Shown here: positions 9,587 to 17,620 of the stretch, one piece after another
Position numbering within the stretch: the first letter of the stretch is position 1
How the letters are laid out: every line of letters begins with the position of its first letter
Assembly (NCBI RefSeq): GCF_020005165.1
Contig: NZ_JAHCLT010000001.1
Location: forward strand, 744,001-808,000
DNA: 64,000 bases
Direction: 5' to 3'
From: Kangiella taiwanensis
Lineage (GTDB): Bacteria > Pseudomonadota > Gammaproteobacteria > Enterobacterales > Kangiellaceae
Translations under genes and position numbers: made by a program
The notes under the pieces: generated by a model
Told to the model about the DNA's origin: nothing
Database searches by the model: none
Seen by the model: only the letters and a program-made list of their open reading frames with translations

Positions 9587-10087
9587 ATGCCAAAAATTTA
9601 TATCAGTATTGGCAGTAATCAAGATGCGGAGCGTCAGATACGGTTTGGCGTTGAACAGTTAAAATACTATTTTACGGACTTAGTCGTGTCTGCCGTTTAT
9701 GAAAGTGAAGCCGTTGGATTTGATGGTGACAATTTTTTGAACCTAGTGGCGAGTGCCGAAACTCAGCTGACGATTTCTCAAGTTGATCAAGCTTTTAAAA
9801 TGATCGAAAGAGCCGCGGGTCGTGTTCGTGGTGAAGCGAAATACAGTAATCGTACATTGGATATCGACTTGCTACTCTATGATGACTTGGTGTGCGATAA
9901 ACCGATTCAATTGCCAAGAGGCGAAATTTTGCATCATGCTTTTGTACTGTTGCCGTTAGCTGAAATTGCACCAAAGGCTTTGCACCCTGTCGAAAAGACA
10001 TCCTATCAAGAGTTATGGGACGCTTTTGGTAAAAAAGAAGAACAAAAACTGTGGGCCATTGATTTTGAATGGAGCAAAACGCCATGA
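9587..10087 (+). CDS. folK: 2-amino-4-hydroxy-6-hydroxymethyldihydropteridine diphosphokinase
   Basis: Transfers pyrophosphate from ATP to 6-hydroxymethyl-dihydropterin, the step after FolB. The 166-residue protein starts PKIYISIGSNQD, the typical HPPK N-terminus. It contains the conserved Arg-rich loop and NRTLDIDLLLYDD, which supplies the two magnesium-binding aspartates. PRGEILHHAFVLLPLAEIAP near the C-terminus is also canonical. Its TGA stop overlaps the ATG of the following reductase gene (ATGA). Confidence 0.96.
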   Translation: MPKIYISIGSNQDAERQIRFGVEQLKYYFTDLVVSAVYESEAVGFDGDNFLNLVASAETQLTISQVDQAFKMIERAAGRVRGEAKYSNRTLDIDLLLYDDLVCDKPIQLPRGEILHHAFVLLPLAEIAPKALHPVEKTSYQELWDAFGKKEEQKLWAIDFEWSKTP

Positions 10088-10797
10088 CAAGAAGAACCGC
10101 TTTAGTCACTGGAGGCGCTATCCGCGTTGGCAAAGCTATCGCCCTAGCATTAGCTGAACAAGGTTATGATATTGCACTGCACTACAATCAATCTTCACAC
10201 GAAGCGGTACAAACTGCGGAAGAGATTAAAAAATTTGGTGTTAAAGCTAAGCTTTATCAGGCTAATTTAACTCAGCCAGAGCAGTGCAAAGCGCTAGTCG
10301 ATCGAGTGTTTAAAGAGAATGACCTCTCTGTATTAATCAACAGCGCTGCTACTTTTCCCGAAACCGATACCATCATGGATGGGCTTGCCGATTGGGAAGC
10401 AACGATGGGGCTGAATTTAAGAGCACCGCTGATGTTATCTCAAGCCTTCGTCGACAACACGCCTTTGTCAGGTCATATCATTAATATATTGGACGCTCGA
10501 ATTAATCAGCCTGCGGGTGATCATTTGGTGTATCGACTATCGAAGTCTGGGCTGTGGCATTTGACCGAATCTTTAGCGCAAGATTTAGCCCCGAACATCC
10601 AAGTTAACGGTTTGGCGCTAGGCGCGATCATGGCGCCACCGGGTGCTAGCCAAGACCATTTTGAGCGTATGGCTGAAAAAATTCCGTTAGCGCGTACGGG
10701 ATCACCGAAAGCCGTTGGCGAAGCCGTAGCTTTTCTTGTGGGACAGGAGTTTATTACCGGTGCAGTATTACCGATCGACGGTGGTGAGTTTTTATAA
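10084..10797 (+). CDS. Pteridine-reductase-like short-chain dehydrogenase
   Basis: NAD(P)-dependent oxidoreductase of the SDR superfamily, 237 residues from the ATG at 10084; an earlier in-frame ATG at 10069 lies inside folK. The cofactor loop is TGGAIRVGKAIALAL, with the Arg-x-Gly form seen in pteridine reductases and FolM rather than the common TGxxxGxG. The catalytic Tyr-x-x-x-Lys is in VYRLSKSGLW, and the protein ends VLPIDGGEFL. Coupling to folB and folK suggests reduction of dihydropterins or dihydromonapterin (FolM/PTR1-like), but that activity is inferred from context. Confidence 0.85.
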   Translation: MTRRTALVTGGAIRVGKAIALALAEQGYDIALHYNQSSHEAVQTAEEIKKFGVKAKLYQANLTQPEQCKALVDRVFKENDLSVLINSAATFPETDTIMDGLADWEATMGLNLRAPLMLSQAFVDNTPLSGHIINILDARINQPAGDHLVYRLSKSGLWHLTESLAQDLAPNIQVNGLALGAIMAPPGASQDHFERMAEKIPLARTGSPKAVGEAVAFLVGQEFITGAVLPIDGGEFL

Positions 10798-12032
10798 TGT
10801 CTGTTGAGCCAGCGGCTTTGCCAGAGTTTTGTCGTAACTTTCAAGAGTATCAACGATTACTACAGCAACAATGCCAAACGCTGGAGGTACCTGAGCCGAA
10901 TGATGTCGCGCAGGAAGCCAGTTTCCAGCTCGCGCAAAAAATCGCTCAGCAGGTATATTTCAAAGGCAAAATACCTTACTCAGAATTCATGCACCACGCG
11001 CTCTATAGCCCTGGTCTGGGATATTACAGTAGCGGAAGTTACAAATTAGGCGCTGGTGGAGACTTCGTCACTGCGCCAGAAATATCACCAATGTTTGGCA
11101 AGACGTTAGCTAAAGTCATCATGCAAGCTTGGCAGGACACGGATGCTTGCATTCTCGAGCTCGGAGCTGGTTCAGGGAAGTTGATGTGCGATATCTTGCT
11201 GCAGTTGGAGTCAGAAAAAAACTTACCACACACCTATTATGTCCTTGAAGTCTCGGCTGAGCTTCGACAACGCCAGAAGCATCTATTGAACGACATCTGT
11301 CCTCATTTGAAATCCAAAGTCGTGTGGTTGGATACTTTACCGGCAAGTTTCAAAGGCGTGATTATCGGTAACGAAGTTGTCGATGCTATACCGGTTGAGC
11401 TACTGATGAAGACCGAAGAGGGTGTGGCGCAAGGTTTTGTAGCGTGCCATGACCAAGGTTTCACATTAGTTTTCGAACCGACTCCATTCAGCCAAGGTTG
11501 GCAAAAGCGTCATGAAGACTATGTACAACACTGGCCTGAAGGTTACTTGGCGGAGTCTAGCGATTTACGAAGTGATTGGTTGAGAAGTGTTTTGGGTTCA
11601 CTTGAGCAAGGTTGCATCTTGTTATTGGATTATGGCTTCGAAGCTGAGGAACTTTACTCTCCGTATCGGCCGCAAGGTACTTTGCAGTGCTACTATCGTC
11701 AGAAGAAGCATTCGATGCCACTGGCCTTGCTTGGCTTACAGGATGTGACCAGCTCAGTAAACTTTACTCAGTTAGCACAAACAGCGATAGATACGGGGGC
11801 AGAAATCTTAGGCTTTACGCCACAAGCACAATTCCTAACGTTAAGTGGTATCGAGCAGTTCGTGGCGCAGGGGCAAGATTCTGATACAATGTCCAACCTA
11901 TCGGTAGCGCAACAGCTACAAACGTTGTTGATGCCAAATGAGATGGGTCAAAACATTAAAGTGTTAGGCTTATCAAAACAATTTTCAGGCACGCTCACAG
12001 GTTTTCAATCTCTCGGATTACATCAAGCATGA
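10797..12032 (+). CDS. MidA/NDUFAF7-like SAM-dependent methyltransferase
   Basis: A 411-residue protein of the family that includes mitochondrial NDUFAF7 (MidA), an arginine methyltransferase acting on complex I. The family blocks are GKIPYSEFMHHALYSPGLGY, then TAPEISPMFGKTLA and the SAM-binding CILELGAGSGKLM (about residues 115-127), followed by VIIGNEVVDAIPVELL. The substrate in bacteria is unknown. Its ATG at 10797 overlaps the TAA stop of the SDR gene by one base (TAATG). It closes a folB-folK-SDR-midA series. Confidence 0.88.
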   Translation: MSVEPAALPEFCRNFQEYQRLLQQQCQTLEVPEPNDVAQEASFQLAQKIAQQVYFKGKIPYSEFMHHALYSPGLGYYSSGSYKLGAGGDFVTAPEISPMFGKTLAKVIMQAWQDTDACILELGAGSGKLMCDILLQLESEKNLPHTYYVLEVSAELRQRQKHLLNDICPHLKSKVVWLDTLPASFKGVIIGNEVVDAIPVELLMKTEEGVAQGFVACHDQGFTLVFEPTPFSQGWQKRHEDYVQHWPEGYLAESSDLRSDWLRSVLGSLEQGCILLLDYGFEAEELYSPYRPQGTLQCYYRQKKHSMPLALLGLQDVTSSVNFTQLAQTAIDTGAEILGFTPQAQFLTLSGIEQFVAQGQDSDTMSNLSVAQQLQTLLMPNEMGQNIKVLGLSKQFSGTLTGFQSLGLHQA

Positions 12033-12289
12033 AAAAATTAATCGTTGCAGGTTTTTTAGGACTATTCTCGCCACTGGCCCTCGGTGCCGCCGCAGGTAAA
12101 GATGATAGCTGGTATTGGCTACTTGCGTTGGCCGTGGTGATTTCTATTTGTTTATCATCACTCCTTGTTTGGCGCAGTAAAAAATTAAATACCTTTACCT
12201 TGAAGGCTGTGGGTTTTGGTGCTTGGTTTTGGTTTATTATTTTCATTCAGGTGATGATTTACGGGTTTTATGTCGGTTTAACCAAATGA
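12029..12289 (+). CDS. Small two-segment membrane protein, unknown function
   Basis: I do not recognise this 86-residue protein. It has an N-terminal hydrophobic stretch (about residues 3-19) that may be a signal peptide or anchor. Two further membrane segments follow at about 29-47 and 63-82, and a short basic loop (WRSKKLN) lies between them. Its ATG overlaps the preceding methyltransferase stop codon (ATGA), so it is very likely expressed with that gene. No catalytic motif is visible. Confidence 0.75.
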   Translation: MKKLIVAGFLGLFSPLALGAAAGKDDSWYWLLALAVVISICLSSLLVWRSKKLNTFTLKAVGFGAWFWFIIFIQVMIYGFYVGLTK

Positions 12290-12608
12290 TGATTACCTTT
12301 ATTTCGTGAGTAATAGTTTTATGGTTCCTTTTCTTGCTCGTCCAAGAAAAGGAACCAAAAGAAAGACGGCCCGATATTGAGGTCATGCATGGCATGACTA
12401 CTTTCAACAAGCGCTAGCTATTTAACGCACCGTGACATACATCCCATCCATGGTCTGAATGTCACTATTCAAAACGTCCTGTTTTGAATTGCTATAGCTA
12501 GAACTTGTTTCAACTCAATATAAGGGCTCAATAAGAGCCTAAAACTCAACCTTTGGTCATCAAATAGTAACGAGTAGAGTCGGGTGATATACAATATTAG
12601 GAAATAAT
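12290..12608. repeat. Gene-free spacer rich in inverted repeats
   Basis: This 319-base gap upstream of uppP has no convincing reading frame but holds several inverted repeats. The largest is a perfect 14-base-pair repeat, 12323-12336 with 12343-12356 (GGTTCCTTTTCTTG/CAAGAAAAGGAACC), with a 6-base loop. A 7-base-pair repeat pairs 12382-12388 with 12392-12398, and an 8-base-pair repeat pairs 12468-12475 with 12481-12488. The first could terminate the folate series, though its 3' side is A-rich. The cluster looks more like a dispersed intergenic repeat element. The uppP promoter should lie near its right end. Confidence 0.55.
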
Positions 12609-13430
12609 ATGGATTGGCTTCAGGCGGTATTTTTAGCATTAATTCAAGGGCTTACGGAGTTTTTGCCAATTTCGAGCTCGGCGCATTTGATTTTGACGTC
12701 GAAGGTACTCGGTTGGCAGGATCAGGGCTTGGCGTTTGATGTTGCAGTGCATGTGGGGACTTTGACGGCGGTGATGATTTATTTCCGCAAAGAAATTGTG
12801 GAGATGGTTGTTGCGTGGTTTGGTTCGGTGACGGGTAAGGGATCGAGTCCAAACTCTCGCTTGGCGTGGGCGGTGATTTGGGGGACGATCCCTGTTGGCT
12901 TGTTTGGTTTATTCCTTGAGGCGTTTGATATCGTCGATAATTATCTTCGTTCGATCCCGGTTATTGCGGCGACCACGATAGTGTTTGGTTTGTTGCTAGG
13001 ATTTGCTGAAACACGATATAACGGTAAAAAACGTCGTGATTTCAAAAGCGAATACGATTTGCGGTTGCGTGATGTGTTTGCAATTGGCTTGGCACAGGCG
13101 TTGGCGTTAATTCCAGGAACCTCTCGCTCCGGGATTACCATGACCGCAGCGGCCATGCTGGGCTTTTCGAGAACTGCGGCGGCGCGCTATTCGTTCCTGC
13201 TATCCATCCCAGCTATCCTGCTTCCGGGCGGTCTAAAGGGCTATCAACTGGTTGAGGAAGGCGCGAAGTTTGATTGGAGCTTTTTGATTCTAGGCATTAT
13301 TGTTTCAGCGGTCAGCGCTTTTGCTTGTATTCACTTCTTCTTGAAGTGGCTTGAGAAAATCGGCTTTATGCCTTTCGTCTGGTACCGTCTAGCGTTGGGT
13401 ATTGGTTTATTGATACTCTTCTACAGTTAA
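12609..13430 (+). CDS. uppP: Undecaprenyl-diphosphatase
   Basis: Inner-membrane BacA-family enzyme that recycles undecaprenyl pyrophosphate to the monophosphate carrier for cell-wall synthesis; overexpression is known to give bacitracin resistance. It has 273 residues and multiple membrane segments. Both signatures are present: QGLTEFLPISSSAHL (about 13-27) and the ALIPGTSRSGITM block (about 165-180). It converges on cca, a pairing also found in E. coli, with a terminator hairpin reaching into the end of cca. Confidence 0.97.
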   Translation: MDWLQAVFLALIQGLTEFLPISSSAHLILTSKVLGWQDQGLAFDVAVHVGTLTAVMIYFRKEIVEMVVAWFGSVTGKGSSPNSRLAWAVIWGTIPVGLFGLFLEAFDIVDNYLRSIPVIAATTIVFGLLLGFAETRYNGKKRRDFKSEYDLRLRDVFAIGLAQALALIPGTSRSGITMTAAAMLGFSRTAAARYSFLLSIPAILLPGGLKGYQLVEEGAKFDWSFLILGIIVSAVSAFACIHFFLKWLEKIGFMPFVWYRLALGIGLLILFYS

Positions 13431-13434
13431 TAGG

Positions 13435-13460
13435 AAAGCGGCTTAGTTAGCCGCTTTTTC
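13435..13460 (+). terminator. Terminator of uppP overlapping the 3' end of cca
   Basis: A 9-base-pair stem pairs 13435-13443 with 13449-13457 (AAAGCGGCT/AGCCGCTTT) around a 5-base loop, followed by TTTC. It terminates uppP on the plus strand. The loop and right arm lie inside the last codons of cca, which runs the other way, so the element is shared by the two convergent genes. Confidence 0.8.
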
Positions 13461-14678
13461 TTTTTCTAGGACTGATTTTATACGACGAACCCTTTCGCGT
13501 TCTATGGCTTCTCCTAGCTTTGCGCCTTCATAACCACGGTCGATGAGCGGTTGTGACTCAATTTTTTTAGAGGCCTGGTAGCACTGACGAAGTAAGTCGC
13601 CTTGAGTATAGGGCTTCTCTTCAAGACCGAGGCGGCCATTAAAGTCGGCTTCACAGGCTAAAATAAATTGCTCAAGGAGCGACTCCTTTTTATAAGCGCC
13701 GATAGACTTTAAAACTTTGTGTACGGTTTTAGGGCGTAACTCAAACATTTTGTGGCTGTGGAGGTGAAAGCGCGATACGTTAACCGCTAAGTTCTCGTAA
13801 TCTTTTGGCGCTTTTATTCGGCGACACAGTTGCTTGATGAGTGGTACTCCAGCTTCTTCATGTCCGCGGTGTTGGGGCCACTGATCTTTGGGGGTCACGC
13901 CCTTTCCTAGATCGTGAACCACTGCGGCGAAGCGCACGCAAATATCATCAGTCTTACGTGCCGCCTGTTCTAGCACCATCATGGTATGGACGCCGGTATC
14001 GATTTCAGGGTGCCATTTTTCTGGATTAGGGATACCCCATAGCTGATTAATTTCAGGAAACAACACCTCTAATGCGCCGCACTCTCTGAGCACTTCGAAG
14101 AAGACTTGTGGCGACTGAGTTGAAAGCGCTTTATGGGTTTCGACCCAGACCCTTTCAGGTGTTAGGTATTCAAGTTCCCCTTGATTGCTGAGTTCCATCA
14201 TCAACGCCAGCGTCTCTTGAGCCACTGAAAACCCAAGATGGTGAAAACGTGCCGCAAAGCGGGCGACACGTAATACGCGAAGCGGGTCTTCGGCAAACGC
14301 GGGCGATATGTGGCGTAGAGTTTTATGTTCGAGATCCTGTTGACCATTATAGGGATCTACAAGCGAACCATCTTCATGCCGCGCAATGGCGTTAATGGTC
14401 AGGTCGCGACGCTGTAGGTCTTGCTCAAGCGTAATGTTCTCTGAAAAATCGACCTCAAACCCTTTGTAACCCTTGCCAGACTTACGCTCGGTTCGTGCTA
14501 AGGCGTATTCATCGCCGGTTTCTGGGTGCAAAAACACAGGGAAGTCTTTACCAACTTCCTTAAAGCCTTGTTGCTTCATGAGTTCAGGAGATGCGCCTAC
14601 CACCACATAATCGTGGTCGATAACGTCCAGTCCCAGCAAATGATCACGGACCGCGCCGCCAACTAGGTAAATCTCCAT
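13443..14678 (-). CDS. cca: CCA tRNA nucleotidyltransferase with HD domain
   Basis: Adds or repairs the 3' CCA end of tRNAs without a nucleic-acid template. The 411-residue protein has the class II nucleotidyltransferase head: VGGAVRDHLLG (about 5-15) and the DHD metal motif (about 21-23). The RRDLTINAIA block follows. The C-terminal HD phosphohydrolase domain (FAAVVHDLGKG) is intact, matching the multifunctional form of enteric bacteria. It follows the DUF4124 gene by 3 bases on the same strand and converges on uppP. Confidence 0.96.
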   Translation of the reverse strand: MEIYLVGGAVRDHLLGLDVIDHDYVVVGASPELMKQQGFKEVGKDFPVFLHPETGDEYALARTERKSGKGYKGFEVDFSENITLEQDLQRRDLTINAIARHEDGSLVDPYNGQQDLEHKTLRHISPAFAEDPLRVLRVARFAARFHHLGFSVAQETLALMMELSNQGELEYLTPERVWVETHKALSTQSPQVFFEVLRECGALEVLFPEINQLWGIPNPEKWHPEIDTGVHTMMVLEQAARKTDDICVRFAAVVHDLGKGVTPKDQWPQHRGHEEAGVPLIKQLCRRIKAPKDYENLAVNVSRFHLHSHKMFELRPKTVHKVLKSIGAYKKESLLEQFILACEADFNGRLGLEEKPYTQGDLLRQCYQASKKIESQPLIDRGYEGAKLGEAIERERVRRIKSVLEKEKAAN

Positions 14679-14681
14679 AAA

Positions 14682-15146
14682 TTAACTGCAAACCTGTGTA
14701 TTCGGATTCTTTGCCATACAGTGTAGCAGGGTATTAAGCTCAGGATCAGCCTTGTGGCAGTTTTTTAGAGTGACTTGTTTTTTAAGGGTTTCTAGCTGAG
14801 TGAGACGATCGGCAAATTGCATATCGTCTATAACACCTTGCGCGAGTTCTTTCTCGATGGCTTTTTTGTGGTTTGAATAATTTTGAGTAAAGTTATCGAC
14901 AGCTTTTTGGCATTGATTGCTACTGAGAGTCTGTGTTTTCACGGGGCGCGGCATCTGTATCACATTCATATTATCGAGATTTTGCTGGCTGGCCTTGATG
15001 CGTTTATCCTTGGGCGGCTTGTCTGAGTAGTGTGTATTTCCATCTTCATCAACCCATTTATAAATTTTAGCAGGAGCTTGAAGCGCCAACAGGCTCAGCG
15101 TAAAAAATACGAGTATAGGGCTTCCTGCAAACCATCTTTTGATCAT
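14682..15146 (-). CDS. DUF4124-domain secreted protein
   Basis: A 154-residue exported protein from the ATG at 15146, which gives a clean signal peptide (MIKRWFAGSPILVFFTLSLL); a longer in-frame start at 15194 would put 16 extra residues before it. The mature N-terminus IYKWVDEDGNTHYSDKPP is the DUF4124 signature, a short periplasmic domain of unknown function. A Gln/Lys-rich helical region and three C-terminal cysteines follow. It abuts cca and is divergent from gspA. The function is unknown. Confidence 0.82.
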   Translation of the reverse strand: MIKRWFAGSPILVFFTLSLLALQAPAKIYKWVDEDGNTHYSDKPPKDKRIKASQQNLDNMNVIQMPRPVKTQTLSSNQCQKAVDNFTQNYSNHKKAIEKELAQGVIDDMQFADRLTQLETLKKQVTLKNCHKADPELNTLLHCMAKNPNTQVCS

Positions 15147-15264
15147 AGCAATTGTACCGATTGAGGCTTTGTCATATATTAGAACGCTTAACATGCTCTA
15201 TTTATAATAAGCAAAGCTGCAAACTTAGACAATAACTGCTCATGCCGAACGTGAGCTACGTGAT

Positions 15265-16941
15265 ATGTATAACGATTTTTTTGGATTTAAAAGCTCTCCA
15301 TTTACCATTGCGCCGGACCCTCGCTTTTTATTCATGAGTGAGCGTCACCGTGATGCTTTAGCCCATTTGTTGTATGGCATAGGCTCTGGCGGTGGTTTCG
15401 TCATGCTGACTGGTGAAGTTGGGACTGGAAAAACAACCGTATGTCGCTGTTTACTCGAGCAGTTATCGAGCGATGTTCGCTTGGCTTATATCTTAAACCC
15501 AAAGCTTGATGCCATTGAGCTCATGGCGACGATGTGTGACGAGCTTGGTATTCAATATGAGCAGGGAGAGCGAAGTTTAAAAGCTTTCACGGATTTGTTG
15601 CGTGATTATTTACTTAAGAATCATGAGCAAGGACTGAATACGGTTCTGATGATTGATGAGGCTCAAAATCTAAGTGTTGAGGTCATGGAGCAGATTCGTT
15701 TGCTCACTAACCTTGAAACCAATGATAAAAAGTTGTTGCAGATTATCCTCATTGGCCAGCCTGAGTTGCAGGAACTTTTAGCAAAGAAAGAGTTGCGACA
15801 ACTAGCGCAGCGAATTACGGCCCGATATCACTTAAGACCTTTAAACCTAAATGAAACGGCATCTTATATTGGGCACCGCCTACGGATTGCTGGATTACAG
15901 AGGCCTTTGTTTAAGTCTTCAGCAATTAAACGGATCCATCAAGCAAGCGGCGGTATTCCTCGTTTGATCAATGTTATTTCAGACAGGGCTTTGCTGGGCG
16001 CTTTTGTTGAAAAGAAAAATACGGTTACAGAACCTATTGTGAAAAGAGCTATACCAGAAGTGCTCGGTGATAGTCATACAGCTGTGAATCAAGCTTCAAA
16101 AAATCATAAGCTGGTTTGGTTTGGTGTTTCTTTCGCAATATTATTAACGGTAGCGGCTTATATTGTCATCACCCAGTATCCTCAAAGTATCAAGAAAGAG
16201 ACCATGGTTGATAGTACTGCTCAACCAATACAAAAAGCATTAGACGACAGTCGCATTAATAACAAGCTGAAGAACGAGCCGCTTACAAAAAGTAATGATG
16301 AGTTGGCTCAGGAGTTTTGGGGAGACCAAAGTTGGGACCGAGAAGGTTTAAGGTCAGCAAGGAATTTATTTGCATTATGGGGCGTGAGTTATTATCCATA
16401 CCAAGCATCCGAGCCTTGTGACTTTGCACTTGACTACAACCTGAGTTGTGATGATGGTACCGCAGATTGGGACTATATAAAACAACTCAATCGCCCATTA
16501 AACCTTAAGTTTTCAACTCAAGAATCAGGATCTTTTTGGGGAACATTAAAAGCGATTGAAGGTAATAAGCTCGTGTTGCAGTTTGGTGATCATGAAGTAC
16601 GTATGACTCAAGAAAAGCTGAATCCTTTATGGCAGGGAGAGTATCGGTTATTCTGGAAAATGCCTGATGGTTTTATCGAGCATACAAAGTACGGTGATAC
16701 TGGCCCCGTAGTACGCTGGTTAACGGATGCGATTTATACCATTGATAACGTGGATATCTCACCAGCTGATCGCTTTTCAAAAAAAGTAGAAGATTGGTTG
16801 ATGCTATTTCAAATGGAGAATGGTTTGGTTGCTGATGGGATTCTAGGTAAGCATTCCGTCATTATGCTCAATAATAACGTGGTGACTAATATCCCTAAAC
16901 TGGAGAAAGGCTCTGTAATGACTCAGCAGGGAGAGCAATAA
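15265..16941 (+). CDS. gspA: GspA/ExeA-like ATPase with peptidoglycan-binding domain
   Basis: Accessory ATPase of type II secretion that, with GspB, helps assemble the secretin through peptidoglycan. The 558-residue protein has an AAA domain with Walker A TGEVGTGKTT (about 49-58) and Walker B VLMIDEAQNL (about 130). One membrane segment lies near residues 288-308. The periplasmic part ends in a peptidoglycan-binding-like repeat (GPVVRWLTDAIY to VADGILGKHSVIML). Its stop overlaps the gspB start (TAATG). No other secretion genes are nearby; the main gsp cluster is presumably elsewhere. Confidence 0.9.
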   Translation: MYNDFFGFKSSPFTIAPDPRFLFMSERHRDALAHLLYGIGSGGGFVMLTGEVGTGKTTVCRCLLEQLSSDVRLAYILNPKLDAIELMATMCDELGIQYEQGERSLKAFTDLLRDYLLKNHEQGLNTVLMIDEAQNLSVEVMEQIRLLTNLETNDKKLLQIILIGQPELQELLAKKELRQLAQRITARYHLRPLNLNETASYIGHRLRIAGLQRPLFKSSAIKRIHQASGGIPRLINVISDRALLGAFVEKKNTVTEPIVKRAIPEVLGDSHTAVNQASKNHKLVWFGVSFAILLTVAAYIVITQYPQSIKKETMVDSTAQPIQKALDDSRINNKLKNEPLTKSNDELAQEFWGDQSWDREGLRSARNLFALWGVSYYPYQASEPCDFALDYNLSCDDGTADWDYIKQLNRPLNLKFSTQESGSFWGTLKAIEGNKLVLQFGDHEVRMTQEKLNPLWQGEYRLFWKMPDGFIEHTKYGDTGPVVRWLTDAIYTIDNVDISPADRFSKKVEDWLMLFQMENGLVADGILGKHSVIMLNNNVVTNIPKLEKGSVMTQQGEQ

Positions 16942-17612
16942 TGTCGTATATCCTTGATGCACTAAAAAAGAATAAATCGGGTGAGGATAATAATGAGGTA
17001 CCTGATTTATCGAGTGAGCATGCGTATCATGAGCTTGAAGAAGAAAAAAGTTTTAGGCAATGGATTTGGCCAATTATTGTCATAGTATTAATTCTTACGA
17101 TTGGCGTCCTAATTTTTATTTTACTTAATCCTTCCGCCCAACACATTTCTGAGCAACTGGCGCAGAGGCAAACTGCGCCAGCTGTAGTCGCCAATCCACC
17201 AGTGACGCAAACAAAAGACGAAGTAGAAGAATCATACAAAACGGTTGAGGGTTCTGATGATACTCAGGTGGTGAGCAAGCCGCTTCAGGTTGCTGAACCT
17301 GTTGTTCGAAAGGTTCGAAAAACGGCGATGCCTAACCGCACAAGCCAGGAGAGTACTGTAACTCAAGCTCCTGAACGTAACACAACAGCATCACTCACTA
17401 AGACTGATTTGCCGCGTTTAGTATATACCACCCATATTTATGCCACTCAGGCGAAAGATCGTTTTGTCATGTTAAATGGCAAGGCTTACGCACAAGGTGA
17501 CAAGATTAGTGCAGAACTGGAAATTAAAGAAATCTTAGAGAATGACTTGGTAGTGGTGTTCAAAGGCCAAGAGTTTGTTCTTCCCAGCCTTGAAGATGTT
17601 AATGTTGAGTAA
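16941..17612 (+). CDS. gspB: GspB-like type II secretion assembly protein
   Basis: Partner of GspA. The 223-residue bitopic membrane protein begins MSYILDALKKNKS, the classic GspB/ExeB start. It has one membrane segment (about 33-56), a variable Thr/Val/Pro-rich periplasmic linker, and a C-terminal T2SSB domain (PRLVYTTHIYATQAKDRFVM to VVFKGQEFVLP). It is translationally coupled to gspA by a one-base overlap and converges on rsmF, with only 8 bases between the stop codons. Confidence 0.92.
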   Translation: MSYILDALKKNKSGEDNNEVPDLSSEHAYHELEEEKSFRQWIWPIIVIVLILTIGVLIFILLNPSAQHISEQLAQRQTAPAVVANPPVTQTKDEVEESYKTVEGSDDTQVVSKPLQVAEPVVRKVRKTAMPNRTSQESTVTQAPERNTTASLTKTDLPRLVYTTHIYATQAKDRFVMLNGKAYAQGDKISAELEIKEILENDLVVVFKGQEFVLPSLEDVNVE

Positions 17613-17620
17613 CAACTTTA

